From Asaia bogorensis NBRC 16594 (GTDB lineage: Bacteria; Pseudomonadota; Alphaproteobacteria; Acetobacterales; Acetobacteraceae), in assembly GCF_001547995.1 (NCBI RefSeq), contig NZ_AP014690.1, forward strand, positions 2,964,501-3,028,500: DNA of 64,000 nucleotides, given 5' to 3'. Position numbers and translations under genes: made by a program. The notes below the pieces were generated by a model. That model saw nothing but the letters and a program-made list of their open reading frames with translations, searched no databases and was not told where the DNA came from. This document shows positions 43,701-54,400 of the stretch, in pieces (position 1 is the stretch's first letter; every line of letters begins with the position of its first letter).

Positions 43701-44240
43701 TCAAACTGTCTCGTGCGTCGAGCCGGGATGACCGGCCCCCGGTGGCATAACGGTCGCGGCTGCACCGGGAAGCATGACGCCGGGTGCCGCACTATCGGCA
43801 ACAGGTTTGCGGCTGCGTACCAGCCAGTAGCAGATACCGAGAGACAGGACCGAGGCCGACAGCGCCAGAACCCCCATGACATCCACTGCGCTCAGGTCGA
43901 GCACGATGAATTTGCGCACGGTCGCCATCATGCCGATCAGCAGTACGGAACGCATCCTGACCAGGCTGTGAGAGGGTGTATCCGGTGCAACGAGAATGGA
44001 ATGTTTGAACTCCAGCGCAATCAGCACTGTAAAGCAAAGGCCGAACAGCGATTGCAGGACAGCCGGGTTGGATGGAACCAGAGTTGCCGAGCGCACCATC
44101 TCGAAAACAGCATAGACGACATGCACAAGCCCAAGCGTCGCCACGGCCATGACGCAGAGCGTGAGAATCAGCATGGCGCATTCCTCGAACAGATCGAAGA
44201 GCGTTGAGACCTTGAAGAAACCGGGGATACTTTTGATCAT
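43701..44240 (-). CDS. PsiE-like phosphate-starvation-inducible membrane protein
   Basis: A 179-residue inner-membrane protein with four hydrophobic segments: LILTLCVMAVATLGLVHVVY, LFGLCFTVLIALEF, a third near RSVLLIGMMATVRKFIVLD and a fourth before a Pro/Gly-rich tail. The EFKHSIL and RKFIVLD motifs match the PsiE family, whose founding gene is induced by phosphate starvation in E. coli. Its biochemical role is unknown. ATG 44240 starts the first conserved block; an upstream start at 44279 adds an unrelated segment. The upstream intergenic region is very A+T-rich. Confidence 0.8.
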   Translation of the reverse strand: MIKSIPGFFKVSTLFDLFEECAMLILTLCVMAVATLGLVHVVYAVFEMVRSATLVPSNPAVLQSLFGLCFTVLIALEFKHSILVAPDTPSHSLVRMRSVLLIGMMATVRKFIVLDLSAVDVMGVLALSASVLSLGICYWLVRSRKPVADSAAPGVMLPGAAATVMPPGAGHPGSTHETV

Positions 44241-44350
44241 GGGCTGTCGATAATATCTTGGTGAGGAGTAAGCCCTCACTCTTACCAGAGCCGCAAAGAC
44301 GCATCACCCGCAGAATGGTTGTCTTTTCGTAATATCACCCACGCGATACG

Positions 44351-44441
44351 AAAATAATATCCGAAATATAAACATGATAAAATTTATATTTTACTATTAT
44401 AATATAGGTAATATATATTTATACATCAAGATTATAATAAT
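44351..44441. other. Extremely A+T-rich intergenic island
   Basis: By direct count only 11 of these 91 bases are G or C, against about 60% genome-wide. The stretch lies between the divergent psiE-like gene (start 44240) and SBF-like gene (start 44658) and has no reading frame of note. Short self-complementary A/T segments occur but no clear stable hairpin. Confidence 0.7.
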
Positions 44442-44657
44442 GGCCCTTTCCTGTCTTTGACCGAACCTTACAGAGCCGTCATTCTCAAGGCCTCCAGCCT
44501 TACGCGTTGCACGGTTCCGGCCTGGGACAATCGCTTCGAAGGCGGGCGCCCGGTGCCACTCTGAAGCATAACAGGCACGACCTGCATTTCCCTCCAGATA
44601 TCCGGGGCGTTTTCTCCCTCTTGCCAAAGACGGGTGTTGCGGTGGAAATCGCTCACC

Positions 44658-45608
44658 ATGCGCAAACTCGACCCCTTTCTGCTCAGTCTGATCGCCGCCA
44701 TCGTGCTGGCCACCTTCCTCCCCTGCTCGGGGCCTGTGGCGGTCATCCTGTCGAAACTGACCACATTGCTTATCGCCCTGATGTTCTTTCTGCAGGGCGC
44801 AAGGCTCAAACCCGAGGCCGTGCTGGAAAGCGTACGTGACTGGCGGCTTCAGGGCAGCGTGCTGTCCTGCACGTTTCTGCTCTTTCCCGTGCTGGGTCTT
44901 GTGCTTCATGCCCTCATGCCGGGTCTGCTCAAGCCCGATATGTGGCATGGGGTGCTTTTTCTGTGCTGCCTGCCCTCAACCGTGCAGAGCTCGATTGCGC
45001 TGACATCTATCGCCAGAGGCAATGTGCCTGCCTCGATCTGTGCAGCCACGCTGTCGAACCTGCTCGGTATCGTAGCCACGCCTGTTCTGGTTGGGCTGAT
45101 CGTGCAGAAAGGCAATATCTGGTCGGCCCATGCCATTGTGGATATCGCAACCCAGCTTCTCCTGCCCTTCGGCATCGGGCAGTTGCTGCACAAGCGCCTT
45201 GGGGCCTGGGCGCACCGCAACAAGAAACTCCTCTCGCTCAGCGATCGCGGCTCCATCGTGCTGGTGGTCTATACGGCGTTCAGCCATGCCGTGGTGGAAG
45301 GAATCTGGCATCGCGTATCGCTTCCTGACCTTGCCCTGACCGCAGGGCTCGATATCGTGCTTCTGGGGCTGGTTCTGCTCCTGTCGCGCCTGATGGGCCG
45401 CGCACTTGGCTTTTCGGAAGAAAGCAGCATCTCGCTCATGCTTTGCGGCTCTAAGAAGTCGCTCGCCACCGGTGTGCCGATGGCCAATATCCTGTTTCCG
45501 ATGTCCGTGGTCGGCACGGTCGTGCTGCCACTCATGATGTATCACCAGATCCAGCTTTTCGTGTGCACGTTGCTGGCTCGACGCCTGGCTTCTCGTCCAA
45601 AGGCGTAA
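44658..45608 (+). CDS. SBF-like (bile acid:sodium symporter superfamily) transporter
   Basis: A 316-residue inner-membrane protein with about nine to ten hydrophobic segments. It belongs to the PF13593 SBF-like branch: DPFLLSLIAAIVLATFLPC at the start, LTTLLIALMFFLQGARL, LCCLPSTVQSSIALTSIARGN near 105 (a hallmark), and CGSKKSLATGVPMANILFP near 270. The branch members are Na+- or H+-coupled transporters with few known substrates. ATG 44658 begins the conserved region; a TTG at 44634 is an alternative. Confidence 0.88.
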   Translation: MRKLDPFLLSLIAAIVLATFLPCSGPVAVILSKLTTLLIALMFFLQGARLKPEAVLESVRDWRLQGSVLSCTFLLFPVLGLVLHALMPGLLKPDMWHGVLFLCCLPSTVQSSIALTSIARGNVPASICAATLSNLLGIVATPVLVGLIVQKGNIWSAHAIVDIATQLLLPFGIGQLLHKRLGAWAHRNKKLLSLSDRGSIVLVVYTAFSHAVVEGIWHRVSLPDLALTAGLDIVLLGLVLLLSRLMGRALGFSEESSISLMLCGSKKSLATGVPMANILFPMSVVGTVVLPLMMYHQIQLFVCTLLARRLASRPKA

Positions 45609-45801
45609 CGCACAGATACCAGGCGCAAGGCTGTAGCGGCGCTTCCTATCCGGGCGCCGTCAACCGCACGCCTTTCCTTACCGCTCTTTCATGGGAAACG
45701 CTGGCGACATCAGGGGTTAACCCTCTCATGCGCCGGTTTTGCGACATCACGGCAACGTGATAGCAAAACGCCCCATCGTTCCGAGTGAAGAAGGAAAGCC
45801 T

Positions 45802-47019
45802 GTGATCAAGCAAGACTATGTGCACTCCATGTCGAGACTTCTCGCATGGTTCGACTGGCTCCCGCCATCAGTGGCGTCAACACTTCTGCTGGTTGCCGCC
45901 GCGCTCATTGCCCTGCTTTTCAGTCGCCTGATTACCGAGGCGCTGCCGCGTCTGCCGGGTTTGCGTCGCATCGCCTTCATTCACGAGACAATCGCCAGGC
46001 TGCAAAACCATGTGCGCCTGCTGCTGATGATCGTGGCGGCCTCTGCAGCCCTGCCGGCCACGACGGGATTTGCCCCCACCACCATCCAGTTTCTGGCGCA
46101 TTTCTTCGCTTTCGCCGTGATCATCACCATCGGTTTCGGGCTGATCAAGGCGTTCCGCTTCGGCACTGACAAATATCTCGATCGCATCGCCAACCGTGAG
46201 CATGTGGATGATATCACGGTCCGCTCGCATCAAACCCAGATCCGCATCCTGCGCCGCCTGATCGAGATCACCTGCGGGGTGATCACCGTGGGTGCCGCGC
46301 TCATGGTGTTTGAATCCGTGCGTCAGTATGGCGTGTCGCTGTTCGCCTCCGCGGGTGCCGCCTCACTGGTCGTCGGTCTCTCGGCCCGTCCTGCCCTGTC
46401 GAACCTCATTGCAGGCATCCAGATTGCCATCACCCAGCCCATACGCATGGAGGATATGCTGATCCTCAATGGTGACTGGGCCTATGTGGAAGAGATCAAC
46501 GCGACCTATGTGGTGCTGCGTACATGGGATCGCCGACGCTATATTGTCCCCATTGCCTATTTTCTTGAGAACCCGTTCCAGAACTGGACGCACAGCTCTC
46601 CCTCGCTCATCGGCTCGCTGTTTCTATGGCTCGATTATCAAACCCCGGTCGATGAGGTCCGTCGCCTCTTTCACGAAGAGCTTGAGAAATCTCCCGACTG
46701 GGACCGCGACATGAGTTCGGTTGGCTGTCAGGTGGCTGACAGCAATGCGCAGGTGATCTCCATCCGCCTCATTGCGGGTGCTGTTGACGCCAATGGCATG
46801 TGGAATCTCTGCTGTGACCTGCGCGAGCGCCTTCTCAAGCGCCTGCGTGAGGAACTCCCGCAAGCCCTGCCACGTGGCCGGACGGCTATCGTGCCCGGCG
46901 CACCTGCTGAACCTGCGTGGCCTGACTCGCTGGTATCACCCCCGGTCAACCGGCCCGGTCCGGGCGGCGTCATGGGCAGTGGCCAGTATAACGGACCCGA
47001 TATCCAGACACGCCGCTGA
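45802..47019 (+). CDS. MscS-family mechanosensitive ion channel
   Basis: A 405-residue membrane channel. Four to five N-terminal helices precede the pore helix with the Gly/Ala pattern AGAASLVVGLSARPALSNLIAGIQIAITQPIRMED (around 185-220) and the beta domain LNGDWAYVEEINATYVVLRTWDRRRYIVP. It should open under membrane tension and release solutes in osmotic downshock. It is a mid-length homologue, larger than E. coli MscS (286). The start is GTG 45802, with AAGGAA upstream; ATG 45829 is possible, as is a TTG at 45739. It ends with a Pro/Gly-rich tail. Confidence 0.9.
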   Translation: MIKQDYVHSMSRLLAWFDWLPPSVASTLLLVAAALIALLFSRLITEALPRLPGLRRIAFIHETIARLQNHVRLLLMIVAASAALPATTGFAPTTIQFLAHFFAFAVIITIGFGLIKAFRFGTDKYLDRIANREHVDDITVRSHQTQIRILRRLIEITCGVITVGAALMVFESVRQYGVSLFASAGAASLVVGLSARPALSNLIAGIQIAITQPIRMEDMLILNGDWAYVEEINATYVVLRTWDRRRYIVPIAYFLENPFQNWTHSSPSLIGSLFLWLDYQTPVDEVRRLFHEELEKSPDWDRDMSSVGCQVADSNAQVISIRLIAGAVDANGMWNLCCDLRERLLKRLREELPQALPRGRTAIVPGAPAEPAWPDSLVSPPVNRPGPGGVMGSGQYNGPDIQTRR

Positions 47020-47381
47020 CCCTGACCGCTGCGACACCGGTTGACGTCGAACAGGATCAGACACGCGTTCCATAAGGATCAGCGCTTCACCAGCGGCGCT
47101 GATCATCACGCCACAGGCCCCGATGAAGGCTCACCGAGGCGCTCTTGGGATAAATCCTTCGTGAGGCCAGTATGCCTCACCGGCGGTTTCCCAGCATAAC
47201 ACGCCCCCTTTACGGGGCTCGGCGTGAAAAATGATGGTTTTCAATCAGTTTTTCACCATACCACGACAGGCGTTCTGCCTAGGGTATCGCAGTCGAACCC
47301 GACGCTGACACAAGCCTCTCGCCTGCGTATGCAAGGGAGCAAACAGCCGGAGCGGGTTTGTCCTGAAGGAGGAGCCCAAAG
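47020..47381. other. 360-bp intergenic region with a series of dyads
   Basis: No credible gene. In order it holds GATCAGCGC/GCGCTGATC (47077-47085 with 47096-47104), GTGAGGC/GCCTCAC (47161-47167 with 47174-47180), GCCCC/GGGGC near 47203-47219, and a GTGAAAAA...TTTTTCAC dyad (47224-47231 with 47249-47256, extended inward past one bulge). Some could be terminators for the channel gene, others a leader of the next gene. Confidence 0.5.
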
Positions 47382-48281
47382 GTGAAACTGGTTCTTGACC
47401 CCTATATGCAGCGCCATCTCTCTTTGCCCGATATCGCCCGTGCGACGGCGGGATACGGATTTGATGGCATCGAGCTCTCGCCCCGTGCCGATTTTCTGGA
47501 CTGGTGGGTGATGCCGCGCGCCACCTCCCAACGCATACGCGACTTCAGGAAAGCGCTGCGCGATAACGGAACCGAGCTCACCACGCTTCAGCCCATGTAT
47601 CGCTGGTCCAGCCCGATTGAGGAAGAACGTCAGGCCGCCATGCGCTACTGGCGCCGCGCCATCGAGATTGCCTCGGAAATGGAATGCAGGATCATGGTGT
47701 CCGAGTTCGGTCGCGGCACCTCGCCCGAACGCGCAGCCGGCCTGCCGCCCGGTGTCGCCACGCCCGAAACCTGCGAGGCCGCTTTCTGGCGCTCGATGGA
47801 TGATCTGGTGCCCCTGCTGGAGCGCTCGGGCATTACGCTCTCTCTCGAACCGCATCCGGAAGACTGGGTCGAAACCTTCCATCCGGCCATCGATATCATC
47901 CGCAATATCGGCTCGGACGCAGTCAGGATGTCCTACATCGTGCCGCACACCTTTTTTTACGGTGAGGATATGGCGGCCATGCTGCGTGAGGCGGCCGATA
48001 TTCTGGTGCATATCCGGGTGGCCGATACATTCGACCACCGCAAGTCGTCAGAGCTGCGCTACATCGTCAACCCGCCGGGCGCAAAGGTGCGGGTGCACCA
48101 GCATCTCGATATCGGGCAGGGCGAAATTGACTGGGCCACGTTCTTCGACACGCTGGCCGAGATCCGTTTTGACGGGGTTCTCTCCTCCTGTGTGTTTGCC
48201 TGGGAAGACAGGGCAGAGGACTCCACGCGCTTCATGCTCAGCACCATGCGCAAGGAACTGACTCAACGCGGTATGATGTGA
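47382..48281 (+). CDS. Sugar phosphate isomerase/epimerase-like TIM-barrel protein
   Basis: A 299-residue xylose-isomerase-like TIM barrel. The strand KLVLDPYMQRHLSLPDIARATAGYGFDGIELSP opens it (residues about 2-34), and metal-binding candidates follow in SLEPHPEDW (around 150), SYIVPHTFFYG (around 183), HIRVADTFDH (around 208) and HLDIGQGEIDW (around 242), as in the AP endonuclease family 2 group. Substrate is unknown; relatives isomerise keto-sugars or inositol derivatives. The start is GTG 47382 with AAGGAGG upstream. It is convergent with the antiporter gene. Confidence 0.85.
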   Translation: MKLVLDPYMQRHLSLPDIARATAGYGFDGIELSPRADFLDWWVMPRATSQRIRDFRKALRDNGTELTTLQPMYRWSSPIEEERQAAMRYWRRAIEIASEMECRIMVSEFGRGTSPERAAGLPPGVATPETCEAAFWRSMDDLVPLLERSGITLSLEPHPEDWVETFHPAIDIIRNIGSDAVRMSYIVPHTFFYGEDMAAMLREAADILVHIRVADTFDHRKSSELRYIVNPPGAKVRVHQHLDIGQGEIDWATFFDTLAEIRFDGVLSSCVFAWEDRAEDSTRFMLSTMRKELTQRGMM

Positions 48282-48326
48282 CGATGCACACCCCCGGCGC
48301 GGCTTACCCCAGTACCGCGCCGGATG

Positions 48327-50009
48327 TCAGATGTCTTTCGGCAGGCGCTGTACGCGCGAGCGCAGAAGCTGTTCCTCGAAATCGAGCTCCTGCTGCAGTT
48401 CCCATTCTGTCTGATCGTTGATTCCCCGCTCCACAAACAGCCGGTGCAGGGTCTGGCGCTGGGCCCGCAGCAGCAAAAGGCGGGACGCGAGCTCCAGCCT
48501 CTCCCGGCGCAATGACAGGCTGCGGCTCATGAGTGAAGCCTGTGGCGCCTCATCGATCTGGCTCAGGCGGTTCTGATAATTCTGCTCCAGCCGGTCCAGC
48601 ACATCAATTCTGAGCGCATTATCGGCTGGCTCCGCCTGGCTGTCCTGTGTGCAACGTGTCTTTTCATCATGCAGAAGGGTGACGGCCGTATGGAGCAGGG
48701 CCTGACGGGCCGCGTTCTCCTCTGTCGCATGGCGCTCCATGCCGCGCTTGGGCAAAAACAGGATGCAAAGCGGCATGAGTAGCCCGGCACCGACCAGCGA
48801 GATTACAATGACCCCTGCCGCAATGGTGATCAGCAGGTCGCGTGAGGGAAACGCCCCCATGTCACTCCCGAACGCAGGCAATGACAATACGGCCGCCAGT
48901 GTCACGGCCCCGCGTACCCCAGCAAAGGTGAGCAGTACGGATCCCAGAAAATCGGGCCAGACAAACGGCGTATGGCTCCATCGGGCCACGAGCCAGCGGC
49001 GCAGGATGGAGCACCAGATACCGATGAAGCGCAGCAGGGTCATGATCAGATAGATCGCGCCGATCAGGGCCAGCAATTGTAGGATGGAAACCTGCCGCTC
49101 ATGCGCCATCTGCACCCCACCCCGCATGAGCGCCGGCAATTGCAGCCCGAGCAGCAGGAAGATGAGCGCATTGAAAATGTAATTGACCATACCCCAGACC
49201 GTGGTGGCCTGAAGCCGCGTGGCGGTATTGGTCTCCTCGATCATGCCCATCATCTTGATGACCATGCAGGCCGCAACAGAAGCCAGAATACCCGAGCAAT
49301 GCACCCGCTCGGCCACGATATAGGTCACGAAAGGCAGCAGGATCATGAGCGTGATCTGCAAGGGCGGGTCATCAAAGCCGCGTCGTAGCAGAATCCGGTT
49401 GAGACGCGCCGAGACATAGGCAATGACCGCCCCGATCGCGAGGCCGCCAAACGCCACGAGCAGAAATGAATCGAAGGCCTGACGATAGGAGAACTCCCCC
49501 GTCATGGCGGCCGCCGTGGCGAAGCGGAAACAGACCAGCCCGGAAGCATCATTGAACAGCGCTTCACCGGAAAGCACATGGATCATGCGCTCAGGCACAT
49601 GCTTTCCCGCCAGCAGACTCGACACCGCCACCGTGTCGGTAGGTGAGAGTGCGGCAGCAAGCGCAAAGCAGCAGGGCAGATCGAGCGTCGGGATCAGCCA
49701 GTGAATGGCGTAGCCACAGCAGATGGTGCTGAACACGACCAGCCCGAAGGCCAGAAAGAAGATGGTGCCGCGCAATTCATGGAATTCACGCAGTGGCATA
49801 CGAAACGCATCGGCAAAAAGCAGTGGCGGCAGAAAGACCAGCATGAAAAGGTCAGGGCGCAGGCCTATCCTGACGCCCAGAAGGGCTGCCGCCACACCCA
49901 GAACGATCTGGATGAGCGGTAGGGGAATACGGTTTCTCAGCGCTTTGGCCAGCAGGCTGCTTGCCGCAGCGAACAGGAGAAGAAGCAGGATATTATCGGC
50001 AGGAATCAT
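48327..50009 (-). CDS. CPA1-family Na+/H+ antiporter
   Basis: A 560-residue antiporter with 12 to 13 membrane segments and a long C-terminal cytoplasmic tail (about 420-560) rich in charged residues, probably helical. The SPTDTVAVSSLLAGKHVPERMIHVLSGEALFNDASGLVCFRFA block (about 130-170) carries the ion-binding Asp of the ND motif, as in NhaP/YcgO-type antiporters. It exports Na+ (or K+) for H+, which suits an acid-tolerant bacterium. ATG 50009 opens the first membrane segment; ATG 50084 would add a 25-residue charged leader, and neither has a good ribosome site. It is divergent from the YhaO gene with 95 bases between the starts. Confidence 0.9.
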   Translation of the reverse strand: MIPADNILLLLLFAAASSLLAKALRNRIPLPLIQIVLGVAAALLGVRIGLRPDLFMLVFLPPLLFADAFRMPLREFHELRGTIFFLAFGLVVFSTICCGYAIHWLIPTLDLPCCFALAAALSPTDTVAVSSLLAGKHVPERMIHVLSGEALFNDASGLVCFRFATAAAMTGEFSYRQAFDSFLLVAFGGLAIGAVIAYVSARLNRILLRRGFDDPPLQITLMILLPFVTYIVAERVHCSGILASVAACMVIKMMGMIEETNTATRLQATTVWGMVNYIFNALIFLLLGLQLPALMRGGVQMAHERQVSILQLLALIGAIYLIMTLLRFIGIWCSILRRWLVARWSHTPFVWPDFLGSVLLTFAGVRGAVTLAAVLSLPAFGSDMGAFPSRDLLITIAAGVIVISLVGAGLLMPLCILFLPKRGMERHATEENAARQALLHTAVTLLHDEKTRCTQDSQAEPADNALRIDVLDRLEQNYQNRLSQIDEAPQASLMSRSLSLRRERLELASRLLLLRAQRQTLHRLFVERGINDQTEWELQQELDFEEQLLRSRVQRLPKDI

Positions 50010-50104
50010 GACTGAGGCGATGTCCGGGTGTCCCGCCGCACGGCATGCAGCGCTTCCTTCTTTCCGACGGCGCGCAACGCCCATGAATGCGCTACAATGC
50101 GGTC

Positions 50105-51451
50105 ATGAGCTCGTTCCGCTTTCTGCACGCCGCCGATCTTCATCTCGATAGCCCACTTCGCGGGCTTGAACGTCATGACGGTTTGTCCATGGAGCGCATA
50201 CGCGATGCCTCGCGACGAGCACTCGACAACATGGTGGAGATCGCCATCTCTCATGATGTGGCGTTCGTCGTCATCGCGGGGGACCTGTATGACGGCAACT
50301 GGAAAACGTTCAGCACAGGACGCTACATGGCCCAGGCGCTGGGTCGGCTCATCCGGCACGGCATCCGCGTCTTTCTGCTTCAGGGCAATCATGATGCCGC
50401 CTCGATCCTGACGCGCGACCTGCCACTGCAACAGGGGATCGACCGTTTTCCCTCGCGCAAACCGGGCAGTTTTCTCATCGATTCCCTTGGCGTTGCCCTG
50501 CATGGCCAGAGCTTTGCCGATCGCCATGTTCCGCATGATATGACCCCTGCCTATCCCGCACCGGTTGAGGGATATTTCAATATCGGGGTTCTGCACACGT
50601 CACTTTCAGGTCATGGCGAGCACGAGACCTATGCCCCCTGCACGCCAGACGGGCTGCGTGCCAAAGCCTATGATTACTGGGCGCTGGGTCACGTCCACGA
50701 GCGCATGATTCTCGATAACGGCACGCCGATCGTCTATCCCGGCGTGCTTCAGGGGCGTCACATACGCGAAACAGGCGAGAAAGGCGTGGTGGTCGTCACG
50801 GTCGAGAATCACCGTGTGACCTCGATCGATCCAGTCCCCTGCGATGTGGTGCGCTGGGTCGAAACGCGTTTCGACTGCGCCAATCTCACCCACGAGCCCG
50901 ATCTGCATCAGCATCTCGGGACCCTGTTTCAGGATATTGCCCGCGCTCATCCCGATCATCTTTGCGTGCTGCGTCTCGTCCTGTGTGGCCAGACCGCCCT
51001 GCATGACACGCTCAGGCGTCAGGGGGCGTCGCTGCGCGAAACAATCCAGCATCTCGCGGCCATGAGTGGCGGCGAAATCGAGCTGGAAAAACTCGTTCTC
51101 GACACAGCCCCGCTCATGGCACCGGGTTCAGGTGCCTCCGCTAGCGACCTAGCGGATGACAGCGCCCTTTCTGCCCTGATCCATCGTGCCACGCAGGATG
51201 CTGCGCTTCTGGACGATATCGGCCGCGATCTCGATCTGTGCCTCAAGACGCTGAACCTCGGTGAAATCGCGCCCAACTCCCTGCTCGATCATATCGAGCG
51301 GCGCGACTGGGCCGCGATTCTGCCGGGGCTGGAAAATGCGCTTTGTGAGAAGCTCTCCGGCCATTCGGGGAACGAGGCCTCCCATGAGGCGGGATACGAT
51401 CACAAGGGCCTCTCCAGCTTGCGTGACGCCACGCAGGGAGAGACGCCATGA
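50105..51451 (+). CDS. YhaO/SbcD-like DNA repair nuclease
   Basis: A 448-residue calcineurin-like phosphoesterase of the Mre11/SbcD/YhaO branch. All metal-binding motifs are present: LHAADLHLDSPL (Asp and His), AGDLYDGNWK (Asp), LQGNHDAAS (Asn-His), GVLHTSLSGHGE (His) and WALGHVHERM (His-x-His). The C-terminal half is helical and holds a capping domain. It probably acts as an ATP-regulated DNA nuclease together with the following SMC-like ATPase. The two overlap by four bases. Length matches the YhaO group rather than the shorter SbcD. ATG 50087 is an alternative start. Confidence 0.9.
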   Translation: MSSFRFLHAADLHLDSPLRGLERHDGLSMERIRDASRRALDNMVEIAISHDVAFVVIAGDLYDGNWKTFSTGRYMAQALGRLIRHGIRVFLLQGNHDAASILTRDLPLQQGIDRFPSRKPGSFLIDSLGVALHGQSFADRHVPHDMTPAYPAPVEGYFNIGVLHTSLSGHGEHETYAPCTPDGLRAKAYDYWALGHVHERMILDNGTPIVYPGVLQGRHIRETGEKGVVVVTVENHRVTSIDPVPCDVVRWVETRFDCANLTHEPDLHQHLGTLFQDIARAHPDHLCVLRLVLCGQTALHDTLRRQGASLRETIQHLAAMSGGEIELEKLVLDTAPLMAPGSGASASDLADDSALSALIHRATQDAALLDDIGRDLDLCLKTLNLGEIAPNSLLDHIERRDWAAILPGLENALCEKLSGHSGNEASHEAGYDHKGLSSLRDATQGETP

Positions 51452-54400
51452 GAATCGCGCAGCTCGATCTGATCCGCTATGGCCGCTTTGCCGACCGCCA
51501 CTACGATTTCACGGCGTCTCAAACCGATCTGCACGTGCTGTACGGGGCGAATGAGGCAGGAAAATCCACGACGCTTCAGGCGATAGGCGATCTGCTTTTC
51601 GGCTTTCCGCACAACAAGGCGCAGGACTGGCGTTTTGATGCCGCCCAGCTACGCATTGGCGGTGTGATGGAGCATGACGGGCACTCTTTCGGCGCGATCC
51701 GCAAGCGCGGCACCAAGCAGACCCTTCTGGCCCCCGATGGCACGACACCGCTTGATGAAAACGGGCTTATCCGTTGTCTGGGCGGCGTGGACCGTGCAGC
51801 GTTCGAGCGTCAGTGGAGCCTCGATCATCAGCGCCTGCGCCTTGGTGGCGATGCCATGGCACGTTTTGAGGATGATCTGGGCCAGCAGCTTCTGGCTGCA
51901 GGGTTCGGGCTTGAGAATGTTCAGTCTGTGCTCGACCAGCTTGACGCTGAATCCGGTGCTCTGTGGAAGAAGAACGGACGCGGCACACGACTCAATGCCC
52001 TGCGTACGCGCCTGACCGATGCCCGCACACGCCTGACTGCCGCAGAAAAGGACAGCCAGCGCTGGACTGCGCTCAACCGCGAATCTGATGAGGTGACGGC
52101 GTCACTTGGCCAGATCCAGGCCCGGCTGCGCGAGACTCTGGCCGAGCGCAGTGGGCTCGAGCGCCTGACCCGGCTGCGGGGCGACCTTGAGCGACATGCT
52201 GCTCTGACAGCCTCGCTGGAAGCTGAACCACCCCCGGTTTTCTCGCCAGATGATCACACCCTGTTTGACGAACAACTGGGGCGTCTTGTCGCTGCGCAGC
52301 AGAAAGCCGACCGGCTGGCGGAGCTGCGCGAAAGCCTCGTTTCCATGCGGGCGGCCTGCACCCCCGATCTCGCCCTCCTGTCCCATGAAGCGACAATCGA
52401 CGCGCTGGAAAGGCAGGAGCGCGACCTTGCCCCGGCAAGACGTCGCTGGCCCGAGCAGGAGCAGAAACTGGCCGATCTCGATTTCTCACTGCGCCGCGAA
52501 GGGCTGCGCGGAGAATACGAGGAAATTCTTTCGGCCCTTCCCACACCTGAATCCCTCGCAAGGCTGCGCCCCCTCGCCCTGCGTCACGATATGCTGATCC
52601 AGCGCGAGGCCGAATCCCGTACGGCGCGTCTCGCCGCCGAGGCGCGCCTCGCTTTGGCAAAATCGCGCGCCGGCGATGAGGAAACACGCCCGCTTTCCTC
52701 GCTGCTAACCGCTTTGCAGCAGGCTGAAAGACGCGATGGCATTGATGCCGAACTGGCCAGCCTTGATCGTGAGAAACAGGCTGCAGAGACCTCCCTCGCC
52801 CAGTCATGGCGCGACCTCGCCCCCTGGCAGGGCACGATCGACGCGCTGCAGGGTATGGCTGTTCCTGATGCCCCCTCACTGGGAGCCCAGAGCCTCCTGT
52901 GGCGTGATTTGCAGAGCCGCGATGCGGCTCTGGATGAAGCGCTTGACACTGTTGGTCATGCTCTGGCGCGACAAAATCTCGCTAGAACCCATCTGGAGCA
53001 ACGGCAGATCGTCTCGCTCGGCGCTCTGAAAGAAGCCAGAGCCCAGCGCGACACCCTGTTCGAGGCCTTCGCCCATGATTCCCGTGACAGATCAGCACGC
53101 AGCACCTTCATCGAGGCACGCGACCATGCCGATCATCTGGCCGACAAACGCTTCGACGAGGCCGAGGAATCGGCTAAACTTACCCAGATCGAACAGGAAA
53201 TCGAGCGTCTTTCCCTCGATCATGCGCATCTCGTCATACAGCGCGATGCCCTTGGGGCAGAAACCGAAAAGACGACCGCATCCTGGCATGAGGAATGCGC
53301 AAATCGCGCCCTGCCGGCGCTTGAGCCGGAACGGTTGCGCGGCTGGCTGGCCCTGCGTGCCACGGCACTCAGGAACCATGACGCCGTGCAGCAGGTGATC
53401 ATGCGCCGAAGCGAACGTGCCGCCCAACACAGCACTGCGCTCGACATCCTGCGCAATGTCCTGCCTGACATGCCGGACTTCACCCTTGTCAGCGATGCGC
53501 TGGTCTGGGCTCAGGCGCGCCGCCAGACATGGCAGCATGAAGCCGATCGTCTGGCCCGCATCCGGACCGATATCGAGCAGGAACAGCGCAACCTGGAGAG
53601 CGAACTCAGAAAAGCCCAATCCCTGCACGACGAACAGGCCGCGCTGAAAGAGGAATGGTCATTGCAGGCCGGTACCGACAGCAGCACAACGGCAATCATC
53701 CCGCTGCAATCGGCAGAAGCCATCGACCGTCTTTCGGCCCTGCATGGTGCTGCAAGCGAAGCCGCCCGACTGCATCAGGCCCTGAAGGCCCAAAAAGAGG
53801 CGGATAACGCGCTCGGCCGTGCCATTGCCGCCTTCGCAAAAAACCTGCCGGGGCATGAGGCCCTCAGCCATCTCGATAGCGCAGCCTGTCTCGACCGTCT
53901 TGCCACCCTGCTGCGCAATGCCCGGACGGATCGTGACAAGGCTGCTGCTCATGATGCCGATCTGGCACGAAACCTTGCAGCCCTCAAAGAGGCACAGAAC
54001 GCTTGCGACGTGCTGCGACAGGCCTTCCTCGCTTTCGCGCGCAGGATGCCGGATTACGAACCCGCAACAGCGAGCGTGGATGCGGCCATGATCGAAAAGC
54101 TCCGCGTGCGGATCGCGCATGAAAAAGCCCGGCAGGCAGCGCTGGATGAAAAAACAGCCCTTGAGCGCCGTATCGCTCTGGAGCGCGATGCCCCTGGTCT
54201 CGATCAGCTTCAGGAACAGGCCAGAACCCTGCCGCCCGATCTCGTAAGCCTTCGCCTCTCTGAACTCACGAGTGACTATGAAGCCATCGAGCGCCGCCGT
54301 GAGGAGAACCTCAAACGTCAGGGTGAAATCGCCAATGACATGCGCCAGATCGAACAGGCTCATAATGCCCGTGATGCTGCCCTGGATATCGAGACCTGCC

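Noticed and set aside
45563-45760. 65-codon frame after the SBF-like gene
   Set aside because: It starts inside the transporter gene in another frame and has no features.
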